From an uncultured Blautia sp. (lineage in GTDB: Bacteria; Bacillota; Clostridia; Lachnospirales; Lachnospiraceae): a DNA stretch of 14,156 nt. The position numbers and the translations under genes are program-made. Location: assembly GCA_934371915.1 (NCBI GenBank), contig CAKROE010000058.1, forward strand, positions 1-14,156, read 5' to 3'. Of the stretch, positions 7,179 to 13,800 are shown in pieces (position 1 is the stretch's first letter; the number at the start of each line of letters is the position of its first letter). The notes below the pieces were generated by a model. The model worked only from the letters and a program-made list of their open reading frames with translations, was not told where the DNA came from and searched no databases.

Positions 7179-8344
7179 CCCAGATTTTCAATTGCTATAT
7201 TTTTGAAAAAATAATCCAGAATTTTCCTGTAATCATATCCCTGTTCCGCCATCACATTCGCTGCTGTCTGGCTCATCCCGACACCATGCCCGTAACCACC
7301 GCCTGTAATCTTCACGGATTCGCCTTTTTTCATTTCCAGTTCAAAATACGCACTCGGCAACAGTTTTCCTCCTTCCGTCTCTGTGCCATCCTTTTCTGTG
7401 ATCGTGCAGCCCTCCGGAGAAAAGAACTGCCGGATTTCATATTCATTTTTTAATTCAAAAGAGTCCTCTTTCATACTCACCGTAAGATTGGTTACTGCTC
7501 CGCTTTCATTTCTTGCATTTACCGTAATTGCTGTCAAAGCATCTTTTTTATCCTGATATGCTTCTGCCCGCTTTTCTATATTTTTCCACGGAATTTCAAC
7601 TGACCAGCGGCTCCACGGTTCCCGTTCATCAAATTTACAGGGAACACTTTTCAGATAAGCCGCAGCCTTTGCAGCACCCCAGATTTCATCCGTACTGGTC
7701 ACACCTGCCGAAGTCGAAAAATAATACGCATCGATTGCTTCTCCATTCTGGCATATGATCTGTCCGGCTGTCTCCTCAACCGCCTGTGTTGTAGAATCCT
7801 GCGGTTGGACATTTCCATACACCTGAAAGCTTACACTGTCATCCACATCCGCATCATATTCTGTCAGTCTGCCCTCCTGTATCTGTTTCCATGCATAAGT
7901 CCTTGCACATACTGCCTGTGCTTTCAGTGCTTCAAGCGAATACGAAGATGGCATTTCACTTGGCACGACACCTTTCAGATATTCTTCCAGACACAGTTCA
8001 TTTACCAGTAGAATTCCCTGCTCATCCGGTATAAGCTCCATACTCCCATGATATACCGGTGCACCATCCTGACGCTTCAATGACTGGATACAGATGCCAT
8101 CTTTTTGCGCCGGAATACGTATGGTTATTTTTTGCTTTTGAAGTTCTTCTGCTTCATATCGTATTTCCCTGCCGTTATAAGCGACCGTCACCATCGGATG
8201 ATAATATGACTGAAAATCACTATCCGATATCAGCACACGAATTACCGGATCCGGCACTTCTGCATATATTTCTGCCACACATTTTGCTGCCGTGGCACTA
8301 TAAAAACTCATACTTATTCCAATAAAAAATCCGACCTTCTTCAT
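7175..8344 (-). CDS. SpoIID/LytB domain protein (peptidoglycan-acting)
   Basis: 389 aa. A short hydrophobic N-terminus (about residues 4-20) suggests a secretion signal or membrane anchor. The SpoIID core is clear: EEYLKGVVPSEMPSSYSLEA (120-139) with the likely catalytic Glu130, KAQAVCARTYA (141-151), FSTSAGVTST (209-218) and the C-terminal GGGYGHGVGMSQ. In Bacillus and Clostridioides, SpoIID is a lytic transglycosylase that cuts peptidoglycan stripped of stem peptides during engulfment; relatives act on the wall outside sporulation. No spoIIQ, spoIIID or other sporulation gene is adjacent, so the sporulation role is open. The ATG at 8344 has no Shine-Dalgarno site and lies inside the galM terminator hairpin. 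The next in-frame ATG (8311) has only a weak GGA upstream. A TATAAT at 8355-8350 would permit a leaderless mRNA. Confidence 0.88.
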   Translation of the reverse strand: MKKVGFFIGISMSFYSATAAKCVAEIYAEVPDPVIRVLISDSDFQSYYHPMVTVAYNGREIRYEAEELQKQKITIRIPAQKDGICIQSLKRQDGAPVYHGSMELIPDEQGILLVNELCLEEYLKGVVPSEMPSSYSLEALKAQAVCARTYAWKQIQEGRLTEYDADVDDSVSFQVYGNVQPQDSTTQAVEETAGQIICQNGEAIDAYYFSTSAGVTSTDEIWGAAKAAAYLKSVPCKFDEREPWSRWSVEIPWKNIEKRAEAYQDKKDALTAITVNARNESGAVTNLTVSMKEDSFELKNEYEIRQFFSPEGCTITEKDGTETEGGKLLPSAYFELEMKKGESVKITGGGYGHGVGMSQTAANVMAEQGYDYRKILDYFFKNIAIENLG

Positions 8345-8368
8345 ACTGCATTATATGAAGAAAGCCGG
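8324..8368 (-). terminator. Terminator of galM, spanning the next gene's start codon
   Basis: Minus-strand hairpin with 15 paired positions (arms 8368-8354 and 8345-8331, two G-U pairs) and an 8-nt loop, followed by A and six U (8329-8324). It begins 15 bases after the galM stop. The ATG of the SpoIID-like gene (8344-8342) sits at the start of the 3' arm and a TATAAT lies across the loop. Confidence 0.85.
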
Positions 8369-8383
8369 AAAAATAACTTTTAT

Positions 8384-9439
8384 TTATTTTCTGACGGAGA
8401 AACAGTAAATGGTCTCGGAATAATAGCGCTCACCGGCATCCAGAACCGGGGAATGGAACGCTTCTACATTAACTGCATTCGGCTCTACCTGTGTTTCCAG
8501 ACAGAACGCTTCTCTCTGATTGTAGATATGTCCGTTCTTACCATGCTCGTTTTCTACAAAGTTTGCAGCATAGAACTGCACACATGGGCAGTCACTCAGT
8601 ACGCTCATCTCGATACCGGTCTTTTCGGACCATGCACGGGCAATCTCACGGACACTGGCTTTGTTATAATAATCAGTCACATAGTTGTGATCATAGCCGC
8701 CTGTAATCTTTAACTGCTCGAAGTCAGCCTCAATCTCATCTCCGATCTGATGCGGGATACGGAAATCCATCGGAGTACCCTCAACCGGTGCATTCTCTCC
8801 AAGTGGAATAGATCCTTCTCCAACCGGTGTATAAGCTTCTGCATGAATCGTCAGGTACTGATCCATTGCCTTGCCACTGCCTTCTCCTGCCAGGTTGAAA
8901 TAAGAATGGTTGGTCATATTGGCAACTGTTGTCTTGTCACAGATGCCTCCGTATACGATCCGAAGCTCATTGTTTTCTGTCATTTCATATGTAACAGAAA
9001 CCTGAAATTCTCCCGGGAATCCATTCTCTCCATCCGGACTGATTCTCGAAAATGTCACTGCATTTTTGTCCTCGGAAATCTCTGCTGCATTCCAGATTTT
9101 TTTCTCAAAACCATTCGGTCCACTGTGCAGATTGTTTTTGCCCTCATTCGGTGTAAGGGTGATTTCCTGTCCATCCAGCATAAATCTGGAATCTGCAATA
9201 CGGTTTCCGCTTCTTCCGATCGTCGCACCAAAGAAGCATCCGTTAACCTCATAGCCTGCAAGATCATCATACCCCAGAACTACATCTGTAAGTTTACCTT
9301 CTCTGTCCGGTACACAAAGCTTTACCAGAATTGCACCAAACTGCGAAATTTCTGCATAAGCACCGGACTTATTTTCCAGATGGAAAATCTGAATTTCTTC
9401 TCCTGATGATAATTTTCCAAATGTTCGTTTTGTTACCAT
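8384..9439 (-). CDS. galM: Aldose 1-epimerase (mutarotase)
   Basis: 351 aa, typical of GalM, which interconverts alpha and beta anomers of galactose or glucose and feeds the Leloir pathway in the cytosol. Active-site residues are visible: Arg76 in GATIGRSGNRI, His105 in NLHSGPNG, His178 in TNHSYFNLAG (acid), Asp250 in GGYDHNY and Glu315 in CLETQ (base). ATG 9439 is chosen because GGGAGG (9450-9445) is 5 nt upstream; the longer reading from 9466 would place this ribosome site inside the gene. No other galactose gene is in the window, so the natural sugar cannot be fixed. Only 38 bases separate it from the terminator of the upstream RNA and no strong promoter is visible there, so galM may depend on readthrough. 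Confidence 0.96.
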   Translation of the reverse strand: MVTKRTFGKLSSGEEIQIFHLENKSGAYAEISQFGAILVKLCVPDREGKLTDVVLGYDDLAGYEVNGCFFGATIGRSGNRIADSRFMLDGQEITLTPNEGKNNLHSGPNGFEKKIWNAAEISEDKNAVTFSRISPDGENGFPGEFQVSVTYEMTENNELRIVYGGICDKTTVANMTNHSYFNLAGEGSGKAMDQYLTIHAEAYTPVGEGSIPLGENAPVEGTPMDFRIPHQIGDEIEADFEQLKITGGYDHNYVTDYYNKASVREIARAWSEKTGIEMSVLSDCPCVQFYAANFVENEHGKNGHIYNQREAFCLETQVEPNAVNVEAFHSPVLDAGERYYSETIYCFSVRK

Positions 9440-9477
9440 AACTTCCTCCCAAACCTGACTATACATAATACTTCTTC

Positions 9478-9504
9478 AAAAAAAGAGCCATATCTCTATG
9501 ACTC
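9478..9504 (-). terminator. Terminator of the structured RNA
   Basis: Minus-strand hairpin GAGTCATA-GAGA-TATGGCTC (9504-9485) with 8 pairs (one G-U), a GAGA tetraloop and seven U (9484-9478). It ends 38 bases before the galM start codon, so it either ends an independent small RNA or gates expression of galM. Confidence 0.9.
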
Positions 9505-9697
9505 ATTTCTTTCTTTAAGATCCGGAATGCCGTTCCCTTCCATTTGACGCCTAGCCTAAGCCAGGATGGGTGTCCGCAACTGAAGATCTGCCTACCACAA
9601 CGAGAGGTCTGACATCACTTCGGCAATGTAGGAGTCCCTATTTGTCAATGTAGGTTCAAATAAAAAAGGGGTCTCGCACATTCCAGAAGTTATTTTC
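9478..9697 (-). ncRNA. Structured non-coding RNA of about 220 nt upstream of galM, family not identified
   Basis: This stretch has no coding sequence but has a strong promoter, folded features and a terminator. The ends pair: CTGGAATG (9686-9679) with CATTCCGG (9529-9522). Inside are a hairpin CCCU..AUUUG / CAAAUAGGG, a hairpin ACAUUG-CCGAAG-UGAUGU, a GCGAGA/UCUCGU helix and a CCUGGC-UUAG-GCUAGG hairpin. The 9-mer CCTACATTG occurs twice (9654-9646 and 9632-9624); the first copy lies in a loop and can pair with GTAGG nearby, suggesting a pseudoknot. Size and paired ends fit 6S RNA, but the branched fold fits it poorly. A raiA-motif-type RNA or a leader/riboswitch for galM are alternatives. A covariance-model search is needed to name it. 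Confidence 0.65.
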
Positions 9698-9704
9698 TTT
9701 TTTT

Positions 9705-9733
9705 ATTGTACTCTATTATATGTGATTTTTCAA
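9705..9733 (-). promoter_or_regulatory. Promoter of the structured RNA
   Basis: On the minus strand TTGAAA (9733-9728), a 17-bp spacer and TACAAT (9710-9705), close to the sigma-A consensus. Transcription would begin near 9697, just before the paired 5' end of the RNA. Confidence 0.75.
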
Positions 9734-9744
9734 CACATAATACT

Positions 9745-9776
9745 GGAAAAAGTTTCTGTGAAAAGATTCTTTTTCC
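9745..9776 (-). other. Hairpin after thrC, possible weak terminator
   Basis: Arms GGAAAAAG / CTTTTTCC (9776-9769 and 9752-9745) plus an inner TTTC/GAAA pairing separated by a 5-base bulge. It starts 11 bases after the thrC stop but has no U-run behind it, so termination here is uncertain. Confidence 0.35.
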
Positions 9777-9786
9777 ATATGCCGGA

Positions 9787-11277
9787 TCAGTGGATGCCGA
9801 GAACTTTTTTGACAGTATTCGGCATATCCGGTGCATCGACTACGATATCGTGCAGTACCGGTGCTGTACGGATCTCTTCTACTGCTTTCGGCACTTTGAC
9901 TCCGGAAATGGCAGAAAGCTGATCTGCCAGTGCAAAATCATCTTTTTCTTCTACTTTATCTGCAACAGCATCCATTACGCTTCTTGTAAACTTATATGGA
10001 CTTGCAGTAGATGCGATCACCGTTACAGTATGATCGTCTGTATCCTTCAGATATTTCTTATAAACGCCTGCTGCAACAGCTGTATGAGGATCGATCACAT
10101 AATCACTGTTTTTGTAAACATTGTGGATGGCCTCTTTTGTTTCTTCTTCACTGCAGTAATTTCCATAGAAATCTGCAAGGCCTTTTTTCATTTCATCAGT
10201 GATCGTATACTCTCCACCCTCACTTAAGGACTGCATCAGTTCTGCACACTTCTGTGCATCTTCGCCTGTCAGGCGATAGATCAGACGCTCCAGATTGCTG
10301 GAGATCAGGATATCCATGGACGGAGAAGTTGTGAGAATAAAGTCTCTCTTTCTGTCATAAGTTCCTGTACGGAAGAAATCAAAAAGAACTTTATTCTCAT
10401 TAGATGCACAAACCAGTTTGTTGATCGGAAGTCCCATCTGTTTTGCATAGTAAGCAGCAAGAATATTTCCGAAGTTACCTGTCGGAACTACAACATTGAT
10501 CTTGTCTCCTGCTTTTACTTTGCCCTGTCCGACCAGTCTGGAATAAGCATATACATAATAAACAATCTGTGGAACCAGTCTTCCGATGTTGATGGAGTTT
10601 GCAGATGAGAACTGGAATCCGGCACCATCAAGCTCCGCTGAGAGTTCACGGTCATTGAACATCTTCTTTACTGCTGTCTGCGCATCGTCAAAGTTTCCGG
10701 TGATTCCAACTACATAAGTATTGTCACCCTTCTGTGTTACCATCTGTTTTTCCTGTATCGGGCTGACACCATGTTTCGGATAGAATACAATGATCCTTGT
10801 ACCCGGAACATCCGCAAATCCTGCCAGAGCTGCTTTTCCGGTGTCACCGGATGTTGCAGTAAGAATTACAATTTCATTCCTGACCGCATTTTTCTTTGCG
10901 GCAGTCGTCATAAGATGCGGCAGAATAGAAAGTGCCATGTCTTTAAAAGCAATCGTCGCACCATGGAACAGTTCCAGATAATACGCACCATCTGCCTCAT
11001 GAAGCGGTGCAATCTCAGAAGTGTCAAATTTCTCATCATATGCATTTGCAATACAGTTTTTCAGCTCTTCTTCTGTAAAATCTGTAAGGAAACGACTCAT
11101 AACCTCATATGCAGTTTCCTGATATGTCATCTGTGCAAGCTTCTCTGCCGGCACATCCAGTTTTGGAATCTCAGTGGGTACAAACAGACCTCCGTCTTCA
11201 GAAAGTCCTTTTAAAATTGCCATCGAAGCAGTTACTGTTTCACCTTTGCCTCTTGTGCTCTTGTATAATACCTGCAT
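9787..11277 (-). CDS. thrC: Threonine synthase
   Basis: 496 aa, in the length range of the bacterial and fungal long-form enzyme. It converts O-phosphohomoserine to threonine with PLP, the last step of the pathway, in the cytosol. Visible: the N-terminal YKSTRG and GLSEDGGLFVP motifs, the PLP lysine Lys112 in GATIAFKDMA, TATSGDTGKAAL, SSANSINIGRL and the phosphate-binding loop PTGNFGN. ATG 11277 has GGAAGG 4 nt upstream, a slightly tight gap. No other threonine gene (hom, thrB) is adjacent; the gene appears to stand alone with its own promoter and no recognisable threonine leader. Confidence 0.97.
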   Translation of the reverse strand: MQVLYKSTRGKGETVTASMAILKGLSEDGGLFVPTEIPKLDVPAEKLAQMTYQETAYEVMSRFLTDFTEEELKNCIANAYDEKFDTSEIAPLHEADGAYYLELFHGATIAFKDMALSILPHLMTTAAKKNAVRNEIVILTATSGDTGKAALAGFADVPGTRIIVFYPKHGVSPIQEKQMVTQKGDNTYVVGITGNFDDAQTAVKKMFNDRELSAELDGAGFQFSSANSINIGRLVPQIVYYVYAYSRLVGQGKVKAGDKINVVVPTGNFGNILAAYYAKQMGLPINKLVCASNENKVLFDFFRTGTYDRKRDFILTTSPSMDILISSNLERLIYRLTGEDAQKCAELMQSLSEGGEYTITDEMKKGLADFYGNYCSEEETKEAIHNVYKNSDYVIDPHTAVAAGVYKKYLKDTDDHTVTVIASTASPYKFTRSVMDAVADKVEEKDDFALADQLSAISGVKVPKAVEEIRTAPVLHDIVVDAPDMPNTVKKVLGIH

Positions 11278-11321
11278 GTATCCTTCCTGCCTTTCTTCGG
11301 GTTTGTTTCATTTTTGGTCAC

Positions 11322-11330
11322 AGTATACCA
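11322..11330 (-). promoter_or_regulatory. Extended -10 promoter of thrC
   Basis: TGG-TATACT (11330-11322) on the minus strand, without a clear -35 at the proper distance. It lies about 45 bp before the thrC start codon. A small hairpin CGAAAA/TTTTCG further upstream (around 11372-11387) is of unknown meaning. Confidence 0.5.
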
Positions 11331-11402
11331 CGTTGCTGTGTAAAATTCCATAGCAAATTACAGAACATTCCCGAAAAGTATTTTTCGTATAATTCCTGTA
11401 AA

Positions 11403-11442
11403 GCCAAAAGATTCCGGTGAAACACTCAGTATCCCCGGAATC
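11403..11442 (-). terminator. Terminator after the SleB-type gene
   Basis: Minus-strand hairpin with perfect 8-base arms GATTCCGG (11442-11435) and CCGGAATC (11417-11410), followed by four U, GGC and three more U. It starts 22 bases after the hydrolase stop codon and separates it from thrC. Confidence 0.75.
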
Positions 11443-11464
11443 CTCTGTATTTTCTTTATATAAT

Positions 11465-12310
11465 TTACTGCTGAACTGCTTCAGGATATGTATAGAATTC
11501 ATGCACACCATGCTTGAACAGCTTCTTAAGATTTTTATCAAACCACTGAATGTTACTCCTGGCAGCAGCTGATTTCTGGATAAAGAACAGCGCGCCCTCT
11601 GAATAATCCACACCTTCCAGTGCCTGCTTGACAGCCTCTTTTGTCTCATCAGTAGGGACCACTTCAGAAATACGGCCATCAGCTACCGGTGAAAACTGTG
11701 CCACACCATCTATATACTGCCAGATGACATCTGTCGCATTATTCGGAAACTCCGGATATTTGATACGATTCATGATTACGTTTGCTACCAGAACACGACC
11801 TTTAATGTCCTCTGTGCCTGCTTCCGCCTCTACGATCTGCAGAAGGTTCTCGTAATCCTCATCTGACATCATCTTCGCAGAAGAAGAAAGAGAAACTACC
11901 TGCGCATCAAAGTTATCCACCGTGGTCGTCATAGAGTCACTGACATTCATCTCCATCGCACTGCTGGTAACTTTGCTGACACGCTGACCAACAATTACAT
12001 CATCGCAGGAAATACCGATACGTTTGACGCTCATACCGGCAGACGGTGTCGCATTTACCCCGGAAACCACTCCGGCAATTCCGGTTGGCAGAGAATCATC
12101 TATATAGTCCGTATATGTGCTGCTTTTCTGCTCAGATGCAGCATAAACCTGATTCTGTCTTCCGCTTCCGATAAGCTTACATCCGCCGGTCACAGTCAAT
12201 ACTGTAAGCGCCCAGACGCTCAGTGACACAAATCCATGAAGCGAAGAATTCTGTACTTTGCCGCCTTTATCCTTTCTGTTATGCTGTTTTGTTAATCCTG
12301 TTTTTCTCAT
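11465..12310 (-). CDS. SleB-type cell-wall hydrolase (Hydrolase_2 domain)
   Basis: 281 aa from ATG 12310. A basic N-terminus is followed by a hydrophobic stretch (about residues 27-43) ending in TGGC, an imperfect lipobox; VYAA about 13 residues later could be a signal-peptidase site, so the protein is exported or anchored. A Ser/Thr-rich linker covers about 60-145. The hydrolase domain fills the rest: DYENLLQIVEAEAG with the likely catalytic Glu, KGRVLVANVIMNRI, and GALFFIQKSAA to the C-terminus. SleB relatives are lytic transglycosylases of spore cortex or vegetative wall. Here the export signal, promoter and regulator-like sites suggest vegetative wall remodelling, but this is inference. 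AAGGA (12325-12321) is 10 nt from this ATG; a TTG six bases further up is 4 nt away and cannot be excluded. Confidence 0.9.
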   Translation of the reverse strand: MRKTGLTKQHNRKDKGGKVQNSSLHGFVSLSVWALTVLTVTGGCKLIGSGRQNQVYAASEQKSSTYTDYIDDSLPTGIAGVVSGVNATPSAGMSVKRIGISCDDVIVGQRVSKVTSSAMEMNVSDSMTTTVDNFDAQVVSLSSSAKMMSDEDYENLLQIVEAEAGTEDIKGRVLVANVIMNRIKYPEFPNNATDVIWQYIDGVAQFSPVADGRISEVVPTDETKEAVKQALEGVDYSEGALFFIQKSAAARSNIQWFDKNLKKLFKHGVHEFYTYPEAVQQ

Positions 12311-12335
12311 ACTCAAACATTCCTTGCATCTTTGT

Positions 12336-12391
12336 CATTACTTTTTCGTTACTGTTTCGTGTTTTTAACTTTTTGTAACATTTCTGTAATG
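12336..12391. promoter_or_regulatory. OmpR-family (WalR/PhoP-like) direct repeats in the SleB-gene leader
   Basis: On the plus strand TGTAAC-ATTTC-TGTAAT (12374-12390) fits the Bacillus/Staphylococcus WalR consensus TGTWAH-N5-TGTWAH exactly. On the minus strand a second, near-matching pair AGTAAC-GAAAA-AGTAAT lies at 12353-12337. Both have 11-bp periodicity. The block lies just after the predicted start site near 12394, which would suit repression. The two copies are inverted, so the transcript can also form a CATTAC/GTAATG plus GTTAC/GTAAC hairpin. Confidence 0.5.
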
Positions 12392-12400
12392 CATAAGAAA

Positions 12401-12429
12401 ATTATATTTAATATGCGTAGATATGTCAA
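12401..12429 (-). promoter_or_regulatory. Consensus promoter of the SleB-type gene (proximal)
   Basis: Perfect sigma-A hexamers on the minus strand: TTGACA (12429-12424), 17-bp spacer, TATAAT (12406-12401). Transcription should begin near 12394, giving a leader of about 85 nt. Confidence 0.9.
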
Positions 12430-12465
12430 GTAATTTTTTCCAGTACTGTTTTCCCTGACAGGATC

Positions 12466-12495
12466 ATTATAACTTTCATGCCTCTGTATGGTCAA
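12466..12495 (-). promoter_or_regulatory. Second (distal) promoter of the SleB-type gene
   Basis: TTGACC (12495-12490), 18-bp spacer, TATAAT (12471-12466) on the minus strand, about 65 bp upstream of the proximal promoter. The rest of the 254-bp gap between the permease gene and this hydrolase shows no gene and no clear terminator for the permease unit. Confidence 0.6.
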
Positions 12496-12564
12496 TCATT
12501 TTCGTTCGACGTTTGTCCCTCAAATCCGACAATCGTTACTGTTCACAGCAACTTGGATACGGTT

Positions 12565-13788
12565 TTAACCGGTATAGCGAAGGGCCTCGATCGGCTTTTT
12601 GTCCGCTGCTTTCCAGGCCGGATACAAGCCGAAACAGATACCGATCACAGCCGAAAATATAACAGAAATCCATACCACACGCATGTCCATTTCAAACTGC
12701 ATGTTCTCTACAAAAAATCCAGCTGCCCGTAAAATCACCCAGGAAATTCCGATTCCCAGCGCACATCCCATCAGACTTACCAGTAATGCTTCAATCAGGA
12801 ACTGCAACATGATCATTCCCTTTTTGGCCCCGATTGCTTTACGAATCCCGATCTCCCGTGTTCGTTCCGTAACAGAAACCATCATAATATTCATGATTCC
12901 GATTCCTCCTACAAGGAGCGAGATTGCAGCGATTCCACCGATCATCAGTGACATGGTGCTGTTGACACTTTCCATTGTATCCATGATCTGCGACTGATCT
13001 GTTACGCTAAATGCATCTTCATCATTTCCAAAACGCTTCAAAAGCAGCTCCGTCAGCGCCTTCTCGGCAGGATCCAGAGTACTTTCATCCGTTGCCGATA
13101 CCAGAAACTGTGTCACATCCAGAATATTATCTGGCATTCTTGTCATTGTAGAAAACGGAATATAACCTTCCAGTTCCACCGAACTGTCCGAATCATCATC
13201 CGAGCTGCTACTCATCATACCTGTATTTCCAGTAAGCGAAGAACTGCTTTTTTCACTCAAAACACCGATGATCTGAAAACTTTTTCCATTCAGGGAAATC
13301 GTCTCTCCTGTTACATCTGCCCTGCCCATCAGTTCCACCGCTGTATCATAAGTCAGAACGACCACATACGTATGGTTTTCCACATCCGCATTCATCAGAA
13401 AACGTCCATATCCTGTCTCCATCTCCTGAATCTGCGCATAACTTCCGGTCGTTCCGATCAATGTCATACTGTCACTTGTGTAACCGTTTTTTGCAGTGAC
13501 ACTTGTTCTGGAAAGCGGTGCAACTGACGCAATCTCATCCGGTTCAGCAAAATCCGACATTTCTGAAAGCCGCAGTGGATTTTCTTTGTCATCACTGATT
13601 GTTACCGTAAGATAACTCGAACCCATCCCGGAAATCTCATCGGTAACGGAAGTTGTTGCCCCGTCTGCAATCGAAACGAGTACGATCAGGGCGACCACTC
13701 CGATGATGATACCAAGCATTGTAAGGAAAGTGCGGAGCCGGTTTACGGTAACGGCATGCCATGCCATTTTTACAGACTGTAAAAACAT
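12565..13788 (-). CDS. MacB/FtsX-type ABC transporter permease
   Basis: 407 aa. Layout is typical of MacB-like permeases without a fused ATPase: an N-terminal membrane segment (about 21-41), a large extracytoplasmic domain (about 42-280), then three membrane segments at about 283-306, 330-352 and 367-390. The FtsX-family core ends with TERTREIGIRKAIGAKKG and a C-terminal PIEALRYTG. The outer domain has an unusual Ser/Asp-rich insert (around 190-225). With an adaptor and a separate ATPase, such permeases drive export of peptides, antibiotics or lipoproteins; the substrate is unknown. AGGTGG lies 7 nt before ATG 13788 and overlaps the end of the adaptor gene 12 bp upstream, so the two are cotranscribed. 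No ATPase gene lies between them. Confidence 0.93.
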   Translation of the reverse strand: MFLQSVKMAWHAVTVNRLRTFLTMLGIIIGVVALIVLVSIADGATTSVTDEISGMGSSYLTVTISDDKENPLRLSEMSDFAEPDEIASVAPLSRTSVTAKNGYTSDSMTLIGTTGSYAQIQEMETGYGRFLMNADVENHTYVVVLTYDTAVELMGRADVTGETISLNGKSFQIIGVLSEKSSSSLTGNTGMMSSSSDDDSDSSVELEGYIPFSTMTRMPDNILDVTQFLVSATDESTLDPAEKALTELLLKRFGNDEDAFSVTDQSQIMDTMESVNSTMSLMIGGIAAISLLVGGIGIMNIMMVSVTERTREIGIRKAIGAKKGMIMLQFLIEALLVSLMGCALGIGISWVILRAAGFFVENMQFEMDMRVVWISVIFSAVIGICFGLYPAWKAADKKPIEALRYTG

Positions 13789-13800
13789 ATGCTCACCACC

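Noticed and set aside
8750..9406. Plus-strand open frame of 218 codons
   Set aside because: It is antisense to galM; no ribosome site or family resemblance.
9440..9466. Longer galM start at 9466
   Set aside because: The clear GGGAGG ribosome site lies inside this extension and serves ATG 9439; the extra residues do not resemble GalM.
9478..9697. Firm naming of the structured RNA as 6S RNA
   Set aside because: Size and paired ends fit, but the predicted fold is branched rather than one long hairpin with a central bubble; without a covariance search the name is not justified.
12555..12575. Hairpin ATACCGGTTAAAACCGTAT at the permease stop codon
   Set aside because: The stem is short and bulged with no U-run, so it is not accepted as a terminator.
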